NCBI GenBank assembly: GCA_026913215.1
Contig: JAPTYK010000001.1
Coordinates: 2,356,001 to 2,420,000 of the forward strand
Direction of reading: 5' to 3'
From: Streptomyces diastatochromogenes
GTDB lineage: Bacteria > Actinomycetota > Actinomycetes > Streptomycetales > Streptomycetaceae
DNA: 64,000 nucleotides
Positions within the stretch are counted from its first letter, which is position 1. Each line of letters begins with the position of its first letter. The notes beneath the pieces are model-generated. The model worked only from the letters and a program-made list of their open reading frames with translations, had not been told where the DNA came from and searched no databases. The position numbers were made by a program, and so were the translations under genes. This document shows positions 39,726 through 51,326 of the stretch, piece after piece.

Positions 39726-41032
39726 TCAGTAACCGCCGGCGTGGACGAGGTACCCGTAGTAGCGCCCGGCGACGGGCGTGTTCGGGTCGCCCGCGAAGCC
39801 GTACGAGAGCGGCTGGGCCGAGGCGTGGCCCCGGAGTTCGGCGGCCACGCCCGCCGGGGACAGGCCCGCGCACGGCCCGGCGGCGATGCACAGCGCGGCC
39901 GTGCCGGCCACGTGCGGCGAGGCCATCGAGGTGCCGGAGAGGACGGTGGTGCCGCCGCCGTTGCGGGTGGAGTTGATGCACACCCCGGACCGGCGATGGT
40001 GTGGGCGGCGTCCGCGGTGCTCACGGCGAAGCTGGAGAAGTCGGCCGCCGTCTCGTCGACGTCGGCCCGGCAGGTCGCGGCGGCGGCGCCGCCGGGCTGC
40101 CCGTCGAAGTCGGCCATGGCGGTCACGGTGAGGACCTCGTCGTACGAGGCGGGCCGGTGGTTGGCGATGTCGTCGGCGCTGTTGCCGGCCGCGGCCACCA
40201 GGGTGACGCCCTTGTTCTTCACCACGTTGCAGATCGCCTGGTGCCAGGGGTCCTGGTTGGTGTTGCCGCAGTTGCCGTCGTCGGCGCCGTCGCCGCCGAG
40301 GCTCATGTTCGCGACCTTGATGCCGTACCGGGCGGCGTTGTTCGCCAGCCAGTTGAGCCCGCAGATGATGTTGGAGGTGCTTCCGCTGCCGTTGGCGCCG
40401 AGCACCTTCACCGCGTACAGCCGGGCGCCGGGCGCGACCCCGACGACGTCGTCGGCGTTGTCCCGGGCGGCGACGGTACCGGCCACGTGGGTGCCGTGGC
40501 CGTTGTTGTCGCGGTAGGAGCCGGTCAGGAAGGGGTTCATGCAGTTGTACCCGCCGACCACGTTGAGGTCGCGGTGCCCGGTGTCGATCCCGGTGTCGAG
40601 GATCGCCACCGCCGCGTCGACGCCGCCCGATCCGTTCCCGGCGGCCGTACTGCTCACGTCGGCCTGGATGCGGTCCACCCCCGTCGGCAGCACCTGCTGG
40701 GTGGCGTGCACGGGCAGGTCGGGGGCGACCGCCTTGACGTTCGGGTCCGCCCGCAGTGCGGCCACCTGGGACTCCGGGATCACCGCCGAGTACCCGACGA
40801 TCGCGTCCCGGTAGCGGAAGCCCGCCCGCGCCCCGTGGTCCCGTCCGTGGCCTTCCACGACCGAGTCGAGCCGGTCGCGGGCCGAGTCCTTGAGGACGAC
40901 CACGTACCGCCCTTCCGGTTCCGCGGCCCTGCCCTCCCTCGCCTCGGCCCCCGTGAGTCCCCCCGCCAGCAACGCGCCTGCCGCCGCGGACACCGCGGCC
41001 AGCCGGTACGCCGTTCCCGCCATGCCGAACAC
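39726..41032 (-). CDS. Secreted S8 family serine protease (subtilisin)
   Basis: About 435 residues: signal peptide (YRLAAVSAAAGALLAGGLTGAEA), I9-type propeptide (GRYVVVLKDSARDRLDSVV to VKAVAPDLPVHA) and catalytic domain. The triad is Asp in VAILDTGIDTGH, His in DNNGHGTHVAGTVAA and Ser in SGTSMASPHVAGTAALC; the oxyanion Asn is in TLVAAAGNSADD. One indel near 39984 lies between AHTIAGPG and CINSTRNGGGTTVLSG. ATG at 41032, or 41020 (MAGTAY). Confidence 0.92.
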
Positions 41033-41135
41033 CTCGCTTCCCTTGTGTGGTCGGCGAACCCGAACCGGTTCGCGACGACCACGTAACCGGGGCTGCGAGG
41101 CGCGTGCAGCGCGGGCGCGGCGGATGGACTAACAG

Positions 41136-41154
41136 CCGTGACCCACGGTCACGG
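41136..41154 (-). terminator. Hairpin after the small-gene pair
   Basis: CCGTGACC (41136-41143) and GGTCACGG (41147-41154) pair perfectly around a three-base loop, six bases past the stop of the last small gene on the minus strand. Confidence 0.5.
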
Positions 41155-41159
41155 ACCGC

Positions 41160-41375
41160 TCAGGGCACCTCGCCCCTGCTCCGCGCGTTGACGTGCGCCG
41201 TCACCGCGCTCAGCCGCTCCGCCGAGGTGGCCTCCCGCACCCCCTCCGGCTCCACGTCCCATTCCCGCCCGCCCCCCAGCGGCCGGATCTGGACGTACGG
41301 GCCCTCTCGCCCCATGAGCGTCCCGACCCGTCCGGTACGGATCTCGACGACGTACGACCCGATGGGCAGCGTCAC
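41160..41375 (-). CDS. Small conserved-looking protein of unknown function
   Basis: 71 residues from a GTG start that overlaps the stop of the upstream small gene (GTGA). LPIGSYVVEIRTGRVGTLMGREGPYVQIRPLGGGREWDVEPEGV looks like a small SH3-like beta barrel, with a charged helix after it (SAERLSAVTAHVNARS). I do not recognise the family. Second gene of a two-gene unit. Confidence 0.6.
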   Translation of the reverse strand: MTLPIGSYVVEIRTGRVGTLMGREGPYVQIRPLGGGREWDVEPEGVREATSAERLSAVTAHVNARSRGEVP

Positions 41376-41593
41376 GAGCGACCCTCCTCCCTCGGCAGTA
41401 CGGCGGCGGCGAGCAGCCGAGCCGTTTCCACCGTGCAGCATCCCAATTCCACGAGCGGCCGCGGGGGATCAGCGGCGAGCGTGACGGCGTCCAGCCCGAG
41501 CGAAGGGAGCGTGATTCCCGCCCTCGCGAGTGCCTCGCGCAATTCCGCCACCGCCTCTTGTGCGGTTCCTACCGTCCCCGAGATCGTCTTCAT
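41372..41593 (-). CDS. Small conserved-looking helical protein of unknown function
   Basis: 73 residues: MKTISGTVGTAQEAVAELREALARAG is helical, then ITLPSLGLDAVTLAADPPRPLVELGCCTVETARLLAAAV. It overlaps the next gene by four bases. Its neighbour on the other side is a truncated XRE regulator; in Streptomyces small proteins often accompany such regulators, but no function can be assigned. Confidence 0.6.
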   Translation of the reverse strand: MKTISGTVGTAQEAVAELREALARAGITLPSLGLDAVTLAADPPRPLVELGCCTVETARLLAAAVLPREEGRS

Positions 41594-41725
41594 GGTGTCT
41601 TCCTTCACCAACGTATGCCTTTCTGAATCCATTTCCCGCTTCGCCTCTCCAGGGCACGGGCAGATCCGTAGAATCGGCAGACGCGCAGGCCGCACAACTG
41701 CGGCGCGGACCTGGGCAGTTCGTCC

Positions 41726-41919
41726 ATGGCCACGAGCGGGCGCCGGGAACCGTGGGAGTTCTCCGGCGAGATCCCCGGGAACGCCGCGCGGCGGCGGGCC
41801 CCGCCCGGAACGATCCGGGCAGACGGGTGTTCGTATCGGGGGCGCGCATCGGACTGTTCGAGCGGGGAATTCGAAAGCCCCGGCCGGACGTTGCGGCAAG
41901 AATCGACGAGGCCTTATAA
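41726..41919 (+). pseudogene. Truncated XRE-family regulator fragment
   Basis: About 65 residues resembling the N-terminus of DUF5753-type XRE regulators: EPWEFSGEI, then after an indel RERRAAAG, RVFVSGARIGLFERGIRKPRPDVAARIDEAL and a TAA stop. Family members are usually about 270 residues, so the whole sensor domain is missing. The following bases belong to the convergent DUF998 gene. It may be a decayed gene or a free-standing HTH. Confidence 0.45.
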
Positions 41920-42022
41920 ACCGTCAGTCTTTTCGAAATCGCCCCGACCGCCGCCCGGCCGCGTCCGCCGTCGGCGTCCGGCTCGACGGCGGGGACGACG
42001 GCCCCTTCGGAGAAGACCCCCT

Positions 42023-42658
42023 TCACTCCGAAGCGGGCCGCCGGCCGAGGCCGTACGCGCCTACGGTGAGCGCCCAGAGCAGGACGGGCAGGGCGGCGAC
42101 GCGCTCCATGCCGCCCATGCCGAGGCCCAGGTAGTGGCGGGACAGGAAGAGCACCAGGGCCGCGAGTGCCACGAGGCCGAGCAGGGTGGTGGCCCGGCGC
42201 AGGGCCGCCGGGAGCTGCCGGGACAGGCCGCCGCCCGCCAGGGCGAGGCCGGTGTTGCCCAGGCCCATGATGAGGAGGGCGCCGAGGACGTGGAGGTTCT
42301 CGGCGGTGTCGGAGGGCGCGAGGCCCGCGAGGACGAAGCCGAGGCCGGCCGAGGCCACGAGGACCCGCGCCGTGACGGCGACGGCGCCCCGGCGCCACAG
42401 CGGGCCGGTCAGCGCGGCGCCGACGGCGAGCAGGACGCCGAGGACGACGAACGAGCCGTTCATCAGGCCGTGTTCGGGCGAGCATATGAAGCGGGGCTCC
42501 GGCTCGCGCTGGAGCGCGCAGAGCGCGTTGCCCAGGTCGCTGATGTTGTTGTGGGCCCAGCTGTACGGCTCCGCCCAGGCGGACTGCACGATTCCGTGGA
42601 CGGCCGAGAACTGGACCACACCCGCGATCCACGCGGCACAACCGATACGTTCCTTCAT
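42023..42658 (-). CDS. DUF998 family membrane protein
   Basis: 211 residues, intact, about six membrane helices. N-terminus IAGVVQFSAVHGIVQSAWAEPYSWAHNNISDLGN matches the DUF998 start with the conserved N-x-I-S-D-L-G; then EHGLMNGSFVVLGVLLAVGAAL, ASAGLGFVLAGLAPSD and ALLIMGLGNTGLALAG. Function unknown. Divergent from the ferredoxin reductase gene with a palindrome in the shared gap. Confidence 0.85.
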   Translation of the reverse strand: MKERIGCAAWIAGVVQFSAVHGIVQSAWAEPYSWAHNNISDLGNALCALQREPEPRFICSPEHGLMNGSFVVLGVLLAVGAALTGPLWRRGAVAVTARVLVASAGLGFVLAGLAPSDTAENLHVLGALLIMGLGNTGLALAGGGLSRQLPAALRRATTLLGLVALAALVLFLSRHYLGLGMGGMERVAALPVLLWALTVGAYGLGRRPASE

Positions 42659-42787
42659 CCGCCCAGCTGATCATCCGGGCCCGGCCGCGGACATGGTGGC
42701 GGCCCCCGCGCCCGAGGTGGGGCCAGCCCCCGCGCCCCGCCCCCGCCGTCCCGTCCACGGCGATCACCGGAACCGCCTAGCCCTCCT

Positions 42788-42821
42788 TATGGAAGTCATA
42801 AGTTCGCCTTATGAGGCCATA
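42788..42821. promoter_or_regulatory. 34-bp imperfect palindrome between DUF998 and the ferredoxin reductase
   Basis: TATGG (42788-42792) and TCATAAG (42796-42802) are mirrored by CTTATGA (42808-42814) and CCATA (42817-42821) around a five-base centre. CTTATG also occurs at 42786-42791, so there are three half-sites. It is in the middle of a divergent promoter region; a likely operator for an unknown regulator. Confidence 0.5.
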
Positions 42822-42918
42822 GACCGGGGGCGGGTACCACTCCGTGCGGGGGATTATTTAGGGTGGCCTAAGTGTCGGCGGCTTCGCCGCCACGTCGCTT
42901 GCGAAGGGAAACCCCGTC

Positions 42919-44289
42919 ATGCCCCGCCCCCTCCGGGTCGCGATCGTCGGCGCCGGCCCCGCCGGAATCTACGCCGCCGATGCGCTGCTGAAGTCCGACG
43001 CCGCCGCCGAGCCGGGCGTGTCGATCGACCTCTTCGAGCGGATGCCCGCGCCCTTCGGCCTCATCCGCTACGGCGTCGCCCCCGACCACCCGCGCATCAA
43101 GGGCATCATCACCGCCCTCCACCAGGTCCTCGACAAGCCGCAGGTCCGCCTCTTCGGCAACGTGAACTACGGCACCGACGTCCACCTCGACGACCTGCGC
43201 TCCTTCTACGACGCGGTGATCTTCTCCACCGGCGCCATGTTCGACCGCGAGCTGCGGATCCCCGGCGTCGAGCTGGACGGCTCGTACGGCGCGGCCGACT
43301 TCGCCTCCTGGTACGACGGCCACCCGGACGTCCCGCGCACCTGGCCCCTGGAGGCCGAGAAGGTCGCCGTCCTCGGCGTCGGCAACGTGGCCCTGGACAT
43401 CGCGCGGATCCTCGCCAAGACGGCGGACGAGCTGCTCCCGACGGAGATCCCGGCGAACGTGTACGACGGCCTCAAGGCCAACAAGGCCGTCGAGATCCAC
43501 GTCTTCGGCCGCCGCGGTCCGGCACAGGCGAAGTTCTCCCCGATGGAGCTGCGCGAGCTCGACCACTCGCCGAACATCGAGGTCATCGTCAACCCCGAGG
43601 ACATCGACTACGACGAGGGCTCGATCGCCGAGCGCCGCAAGAACAAGCAGACCGACATGGTCGCCAAGACCCTGGAGAACTGGGCGATCCGCGACGTCGG
43701 CGACCGCCCGCACAAGCTCTTCCTGCACTTCTTCGAGTCGCCCGTCGAGATCCTCGGCGAGGACGGCCGGGTCGTCGGCCTGCGCACCGAGCGCACCGAG
43801 CTCGACGGCACGGGCAACGTCAAGGGCACCGGCACCACCACCGACTGGGACGTCCAGGCCGTGTACCGGGCCGTCGGCTACCTCTCCGACGAGCTCCCCA
43901 AGATCCCGTGGGACGCCGCCTCCGGCACCATCCCGGACCAGGGCGGCCGCGTGGTGGAGGAGACCGGCGAGCACATGGCCTCCACGTACTGCACCGGCTG
44001 GATCCGGCGCGGCCCCGTCGGCCTCATCGGCCACACCAAGGGCGACGCCAACGAGACCGTGGCGAACCTCCTGGACGACTTCGCGAACGGGCGCCTGCTC
44101 GCCCCCGAGACCCCGGAGGAGGACGCGGTCGTGTCCTTCCTGGAGGGCAAGGGCGTCACGTACACGACGTGGGAGGGCTGGTACGCCCTCGACGCCGCCG
44201 AGAAGGCGCTCGGCGAGCCGCAGGGCCGCGAGCGCGTGAAGATCGTCGAGCGCGAGGACATGCTGCGCGCGAGCGGCGTCGTCGCGTAG
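42919..44289 (+). CDS. Ferredoxin--NADP+ reductase, FprA type
   Basis: 456 residues, intact. Adrenodoxin-reductase-like flavoenzyme passing electrons between NADPH and ferredoxin. FAD motif VAIVGAGPAGIYAADALL, FERMPAPFGLIRYGVAPDHPRIKGI, NADP motif VAVLGVGNVALDIARILA, VFGRRGPAQAKFSPMELRELD, AVYRAVGYLS and the C-terminal FAD contact CTGWIRRGPVGLIGHTKGDANETVANLL. The start is preceded by GAAGGGAAACC. Confidence 0.93.
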   Translation: MPRPLRVAIVGAGPAGIYAADALLKSDAAAEPGVSIDLFERMPAPFGLIRYGVAPDHPRIKGIITALHQVLDKPQVRLFGNVNYGTDVHLDDLRSFYDAVIFSTGAMFDRELRIPGVELDGSYGAADFASWYDGHPDVPRTWPLEAEKVAVLGVGNVALDIARILAKTADELLPTEIPANVYDGLKANKAVEIHVFGRRGPAQAKFSPMELRELDHSPNIEVIVNPEDIDYDEGSIAERRKNKQTDMVAKTLENWAIRDVGDRPHKLFLHFFESPVEILGEDGRVVGLRTERTELDGTGNVKGTGTTTDWDVQAVYRAVGYLSDELPKIPWDAASGTIPDQGGRVVEETGEHMASTYCTGWIRRGPVGLIGHTKGDANETVANLLDDFANGRLLAPETPEEDAVVSFLEGKGVTYTTWEGWYALDAAEKALGEPQGRERVKIVEREDMLRASGVVA

Positions 44290-44306
44290 CGGCTCACGGA
44301 GGCCCC

Positions 44307-44349
44307 CACCTCCTTCCGGTCCTACGCTGGAGAGGACCCGGAAGAGGTG
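44307..44349. terminator. Imperfect hairpin after the ferredoxin reductase
   Basis: CACCTCCTTCCGGTCC (44307-44322) and GGACCCGGAAGAGGTG (44334-44349) pair over almost the whole length with one shifted base, in the 66-base gap before the next gene. Confidence 0.5.
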
Positions 44350-44355
44350 AGGGCC

Positions 44356-45802
44356 ATGTCCGCACCCACGGTCGACCGGATCGCGCGGGCGAGGGACGCG
44401 GCGACCCGGGAGTCCTGGTCCGAGGCGTACGGACTGCTGCGCGCCCACGACGCGCACCCTCCCGCGCGCCGACCGCCCGCGACCTGATGATCCTGGCCGA
44501 CGCCGCCTGGTGGTCGGGGCACGTGGACGAGTCCGTCGCGGCCCGGCTGCGGGCGCACGCGGCGTACGTGGCGGGCGGCGACCACCGGGGCGCGGGGCTC
44601 GCCTCCTGGTGGCTCTCGTACGCGTACGCGGGCCTGGGTCGGCCGCGGCGGCGGCCGGCTGGCTGCACCGGGCCCACCACCACCTGGACGACGAGCCGCC
44701 CTGCCCCGAGCAGTGCTTCCCCGCCTGGACCGACGCGGAGCAGGCGACGGCCCGCGGCGACCGCGCCGCCGCCCTCGCCGCGACCCACCGGATGACCCGG
44801 CTCGCCCTCCGCTCCGGCAGCCCGGACCTCCTCGCCCTGAGCCGCCAGGCCGAGGCCTCGGTCCTCCTCGCGCACGGCCGCCGCGCCGAGTCCCTGGCGC
44901 TCCTGGACGAGGCGATGCGCGCGGTCACGGCGGGCGGGCTGACCGGCCTGTTCACGGGCCTGCTGTACGACCTGGCCCTGACCCGGTGCACGGAGGCGGC
45001 GGAGCTCGGCCGGGCGGTGGAGTGGACGAACGCGGCGATGGAGTGGTGCACGCCCCGTGGACGGGCCGCCCGGCGCACGCGCGCACGGGCCCCGCCCCTC
45101 CGGCGAGAACCCTTCCGGGGCGTGTGCCGGGCGCACCGGGTCCAGGTGCTCGACCTCCTCGGGGCGTGGGCGCTCGCGGAGGCGGAGGCGCGGCAGGCGT
45201 GCCGGGAGATCCCGGTGGACCGCCTGGACGCGGCGGCCGCCGCGTACTGCGCCGCCGGGGACGTCCAGCGGCGCCAGGGCCGCCTGGAGGAGGCCGCCGT
45301 CTCGTACGCCCACGCCCACGAACTGGGCCGCGTCCCCAACCCGGGCTCGCGCTGCTGCGCCTCGCCCGGGGCCGGCCCGAGGCCGCGGTCGCGGGCCTCG
45401 ACCTCGCGCTCGCCTGCCAGAGCGACCCCGCCACGACCTCCTGGGCCGGGCCCGGCTCCTCGCCGCCCGCACGGACGTGGCCCTCGCCGTCCACGACGTG
45501 CCGGGCGCGGCAGCCGCGGCGGCCTCCCTGGAGGTCCTGGCCGGGGACGTACCTCTCCTCCGGGCGATGGCATATTCGGCGCGGGGCGCGGTCGCCCTCG
45601 CCGAGGCCCGGCCGGAGCCGCGGTGCGGCTGCTGCGTCCGGCGCTCGCCGGCTGGCTGGCCCTGCGGGTGCCGTACGAGGCGGCCCGGACCCGGACCCTG
45701 CTCGCGGCGGCCTTCCGGGCCCTGGGCGACGGGTCGGCGGCCCGCCGGGAACGGGACGCGGCGCGGGCGGTGTTCGAGCGGCTCGGGGCCGTACCGGTCT
45801 GA
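44356..45802 (+). CDS. TPR-like regulator-type protein
   Basis: About 480 residues, mostly helical repeats: RIARARDAATRESWSEAYGLLRAHD, AAWWSGHVDESVAARLRAHAAYVAGGDHRGAGLASWWLSYAYAG, AAAGWLHRAHHHLDDE, LALLDEAMRAVTAGGLTGLFTGLLY and LALRVPYEAARTRTLLAAAFRALGDG. This matches the TPR region of LuxR/AfsR-type proteins, but no DNA-binding domain is visible. At least five indels (about 44455, 44640, 45065, 45340, 45620) break the frame, so details are uncertain. Confidence 0.65.
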
Positions 45803-45886
45803 ACGGCTGGGGCTCGCCCGCGTGGCGCTCCCCTGCCGGGGCGCGGGCATCCTCGCGCTGCCCGCCTGCGGCCGACGGGCCCGGGG

Positions 45887-46577
45887 TTACGAGACCGTGC
45901 GGGCCGAGGCGAGAGGCGGACGGTGTCCTCGGGGCGAGGGCGAGGGCGTTGCCGACGGTGCCGAGGACCTCGGTCTCGGCCGGGCTGTAGGGGCCGTCCG
46001 CGAGGGCGATCCGGGCGGCCTGGAGCAGGATCGACTCGCGTCCGGCGAGGGCCAGGTGCGGGGTGAGCGGCTCCAGGGCCTCGTGGAGCTCGATCGCGAG
46101 GAGGGCGCCCTCGGGGTTGACCTCGGGCATGAAGCGCCCGGTGTCGGCCTCCAGGGCCTCGACGAGGTCGACGAGCTGGACGGCCGTGCACTCGGCGAAG
46201 CCGGCGGACCGGACCGCGCTGACGGCCCGGTCCAGGACCTCGCCGGAGTCGGTGCCGCCGGCCGCGAGGACGGCCAGGGCGACGGTGTGCACGGCGTCCC
46301 TCAGCATCGCGGAGAAGCGGCCCGTCGTCGGGTGGTCGAGCACCTCCGTACCGAAGTGCGTGTGGCAGGCGGCGCACTCGACGACGGGGCCGGTACAGCC
46401 CCGGGGCAGGACGGGGACGCCCAGGACGGCGAACCTGCGGCGGCCGGTGCGCCGCCGGTAGTTGCGGTCGCCCCCGCACTCCTCGCAGAAGAACTCGCCG
46501 TCTCCGACGGTGTTCCAGGAGGTGCGGATCCCGCAGATGCCGAGTTTCCCACCACGTGAATTCCGGGCAGACCGCAC
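45887..46577 (-). CDS. TerB-type tellurite resistance domain protein with zinc ribbon
   Basis: About 229 residues. N-terminal zinc ribbon FFCEECGGDRNYRRRTGRRRF and VECAACHTHFGTEVLD, then an all-helical TerB-like domain (AMLRDAVHTVALAVLAAGG, LVEALEADTGRFMPEVN, HLALAGRESILLQAARIALADGPYSPAE). The end is broken by two indels near 45930; the corrected ending is EDTVRL-LASARTVS with stop TAA at 45887-45889. GTG start at 46577 chosen because GAGGAG lies six bases upstream. Confidence 0.75.
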
Positions 46578-46708
46578 ACGCACCTCCTCAACGGCCCGGC
46601 TGCACTGCCGGCGTTGGCGTGATGTTAGCCACATCCTCGATGTGGCGTCAGCACCCCGTCAGGAGTTCGCCGCCTAGTTGGCCGAGACATGCCATCGCTC
46701 TCGCGGGC

Positions 46709-48023
46709 TCAGGAAGTGCGGCGCCGGCGCTTCGCGAAGGCCAGGAAGCCTCCGCCGACGAGGACGGCCGCCACGGCGGCTCCGATCGTGCCCGGACCGA
46801 TGGCCGAACCGGTCGTCGCGAGATCACCCTCCGGGGTGGCGGACGGAGCCGGGGCCGGGGCCGAGCCGGAGGGGTCGCGTCAGGGGTCTCGCCCGGGGCG
46901 CCCGGGGTGGACGGAGACGCGGAGGGCTCCCGGTGCCCTCCGGGGCGGTCGGCGTGCCCTCGGGCGCCGGGGTGGTGGTCGACGGCGAGGGCGCGGGGGT
47001 GTCGGTCGGCTTGGGCGTCCCGGGGGTGACGACCGGGCCGGGGGTGGTCACCTCGGGGAGGCAGCCGGTGAAGTTCATCTGGTGGGTCTCGGCGCCGGGG
47101 ACGGTGTCCAGCGACTCGGCGATCACGGAGCCGTTGATGTGGCCGGGCCCGTAGCCGCCCTTGCTGCCCATGCTGACGGCGGCGTTGGGCGCGAGGATCG
47201 CGCCGGGCCAGGCGGCGTAGTTCTTCTTGACGGTCTCGGCCTGCGGGAAGTTCCACAGCAGCTTGGAGCGGATGCTCTTGTGGCCGTCGGTGTGCCGGTC
47301 GTAGTCGTCCTGGACGTAGGCGCCGCCCTCGGAGATCCAGACGCCCGAGGTGGGCTTGGCCTGCATGTCGTACGAGGTGCCGATGACGTTCACGAGGGTG
47401 GAGGAGCCCACCGGGACCTTGAGGTAGATCTCGCCGGCCTTCTCCAGGTCGGCGCTGCTCAGGGCGAAGACGTTCAGCTTGGCGTCGGTGCCGGTGAGGT
47501 AGAGGCTGCGGCCGTCGACGGCCGCCTCTCCGTTGGGCTTGACGCCCGCCCAGGCGGTGGAGCGCTTGCGGAGCTCGGCGAACTCCTTGCCGAAGTCGAT
47601 CGGGGAGGGCCCGGTGGCGACCTTGTCGCCGTCGACGCCGAAGCCGTCGCCCCGGGAGTTGTCGACGACCTCGCCGGCGATGCCGGAGCCCTTCACCAGG
47701 ACGACGCCGTTGGCCTTGAGGGTGCCGCCGACGACGAGGCTGTGGCCGCCGGGCAGCTTGGCGAGGTCGGCCTCGGAGAGCTTGGAGCCGACGGAGAAGC
47801 CGGACAGGCCCGGCTCGCCGAAGGTGGCGTCGCCGCCGACCGCGACCGCGCCCTCGGAGTCCGCGTGGCGGACGGAGTCCTTCTCGACGAACTCGGCGTA
47901 CAGACCGGCCGTGCCGAGCGGTTGCGTCACGCACTCCGCGGTGGTGGCGGAAGCGGCGGGGGCCCAGGTGAGGGCGGCACCGGTCACCGCGAGGACGGCG
48001 GCCACGGCAGCGGACGTGCGCAT
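46709..48023 (-). CDS. Choice-of-anchor A family surface protein with LAXTG sorting signal
   Basis: About 438 residues. Signal peptide (MRTSAAVAAVLAVTGAALTW), then a choice-of-anchor A domain: LYAEFVEKDSVRHADSEGAVAVGGDATFG, SLVVGGTLKANGVVLVKG, STLVNVIGTSYDM, KLLWNFPQAETV, WPGAILAPNAAVSMGSKGGYGPGHINGSVIAESL and HQMNFTGCLP. A Thr/Pro-rich stalk follows, and after indels near 46865 and 46930 the tail reads GDLATTGSAIGPGT, a membrane helix and AKRRRRTS. LATTG is the LAXTG motif typical of class E sortase substrates in Streptomyces. Expected to be displayed on the cell wall. Confidence 0.85.
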
Positions 48024-48081
48024 GCGGAACTCCAGGTCAAGGAGGTGCGGAGGGGATGTGAAGCCGACCTTCCGGCACACC

Positions 48082-48096
48082 CTGATGTCCCGTCAA
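48082..48096. promoter_or_regulatory. CTGATG-N3-type palindrome before the surface-protein gene
   Basis: CTGATG-TCC-CGTCAA, 59 bases before the ATG at 48023. It matches the CTGATG-N3-CATCAG form in the left half fully and in the right half 4 of 6. Confidence 0.35.
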
Positions 48097-48204
48097 CTTC
48101 TCCCATATCCCGGAAATCGGACGCCGCCGACTGTTCCTCCTTAAGTCAAGCTAAAGGCGTGACGGAGGTCACAGTCGACGGCGTCCGGGGACGGCGGAAA
48201 GGGG

Positions 48205-50050
<1,846 letters not shown>

Positions 50051-50055
50051 TACGA

Positions 50056-50103
50056 CTACAGGCCCTCGCCGCGGCAGCTAAGGAGAAGCAGCCCGAAACG
50101 CAT
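50056..50103 (-). CDS. leuA leader peptide
   Basis: 15 codons, MRFGLLLLSCRGEGL. Four consecutive Leu codons (CTG CTT CTC CTT) plus a final Leu, in a GC-rich genome where CTT is rare, directly upstream of leuA. Slow translation of the Leu codons when leucyl-tRNA is scarce would favour readthrough into leuA. Leader peptides of this kind are known before leuA in Streptomyces. Confidence 0.8.
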   Translation of the reverse strand: MRFGLLLLSCRGEGL

Positions 50104-50150
50104 GATGTGCGTCACCCTAGCCCAGGTCCGTGGAAGGCGGACGTCCTGTT

Positions 50151-50178
50151 TCAGTATGCAAGACGGGCCCCGCGTCAA
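50151..50178 (-). promoter_or_regulatory. Candidate promoter of the leuA leader
   Basis: On the minus strand, -35 TTGACG (50173-50178) and -10 TACTGA (50151-50156) are separated by 16 bases, about 50 bases upstream of the leader peptide start. The -10 is weak. Confidence 0.4.
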
Positions 50179-50262
50179 GGCGGAAAGGTGACCCATCACT
50201 CCATTTCGCCAATCCTCGTCGCTGCTCGTGACAGCGGCGGTACGCAGTGCCACATTGCTGCC

Positions 50263-51305
50263 ATGACTCCCCACACGCCTGTCTTCTGCACGATCGTCCC
50301 GCCGCACGTCCTGGAGCGGCTGGCCGAGCACGCCGACCCGGCCGTCGCCGAGGCCGCCCGCCGCACCCTCGCGGGGGACCTGGCCCAGCGCACCGCCCGG
50401 ACCGAGCGGGCCGTGCCCGCCCCGGCGGGGCCGCCGACGGAAAGCCCCGGCGCACCATCCACGACGCCAAGAACGGCACCCGGCTGCCCGGCCACCAGGT
50501 GCGCGCCGAGGGCGAGCCGCCGACCACCGACGACACGGCCAACCGCGCCTACGCCGGCCTCGGGGCGACCTTCGACCTCTTCCTGAACGCCTTCGGCCAC
50601 GACTCGATCGACGGCGCGGGGCTGCCGCTCACGGCGACCGTCCACTACGACGAGAAGTACGACAACGCCTTCTGGAACGGCGAGCAGATGGTGTTCGGCG
50701 ACGGCGACGGCGAGCTGTTCCTCGACTTCACGATCCCGGTCGACGTCATCGGCCACGAGCTGTCCCACGGCTTCACCCAGTACTCGGCGAACCTCGCGTA
50801 CTACGGCCAGTCGGGCGCGCTCAACGAGCACGTGTCGGACGTCTTCGGCACGCTCGTGAAGCAGTACGCGCTCGGCCAGGGCGTCGAGCAGGCCGACTGG
50901 CTCATCGGGGCCGGGCTGCTCGGCCCCGCCGTCGACAAGGGCACGGCGCTGCGGTCCATGAAGGACCCCGGCACCGCGTACGACGACGACGTCCTCGGCA
51001 AGGACCCGCAGCCCGGCCACATGGACCACTACGTCCGCACCGGCTCCGACAACGGCGGGGTGCACATCAACTCCGGCATCCCCAACCGCGCCTTCTACCT
51101 GCTGGCCACCGAGCTCGGCGGCAACGCCTGGGAGCGGCCCGGCCGGATCTGGTACGCGACGATGACCGGCGGGGAGCTCACCGAGGACGCCCGGTTCTCC
51201 GAGTTCGCCCGGGTGACGGTGGCGACGGCCCGGAACCTCTACGACGAGGCGACGGCCGAGGCCGTGCGCCGCGCCTGGTCCGGCGTCGGAGTACCCACGT
51301 CCTGA
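50263..51305 (+). CDS. M4 family metallopeptidase, protealysin-like
   Basis: About 347 residues. The N-terminus FCTIVPPHVLERLAEHADP is the short protealysin-type propeptide and there is no signal peptide, so the enzyme is probably intracellular. Catalytic domain: YDEKYDNAFWNGEQMVFGDGDG, VIGHELSHGFTQYSANLAYYGQSGALNEHVSDVFG with the zinc ligands HExxH and the downstream Glu, and DNGGVHINSGIPNRAFYLLA with the catalytic His. One indel near 50430. The inhibitor-like emfourin gene lies 21 bases downstream. Confidence 0.9.
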
Positions 51306-51326
51306 GCGGGCTGGTAGACAGGGCCC

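Noticed and set aside
42858..42871. Iron box (IdeR/DmdR) TTAGG-GTGG-CCTAA before the ferredoxin reductase
   Set aside because: The half-sites are only four bases apart, whereas the known 19-bp iron box needs nine; kept only as a weak inverted repeat.
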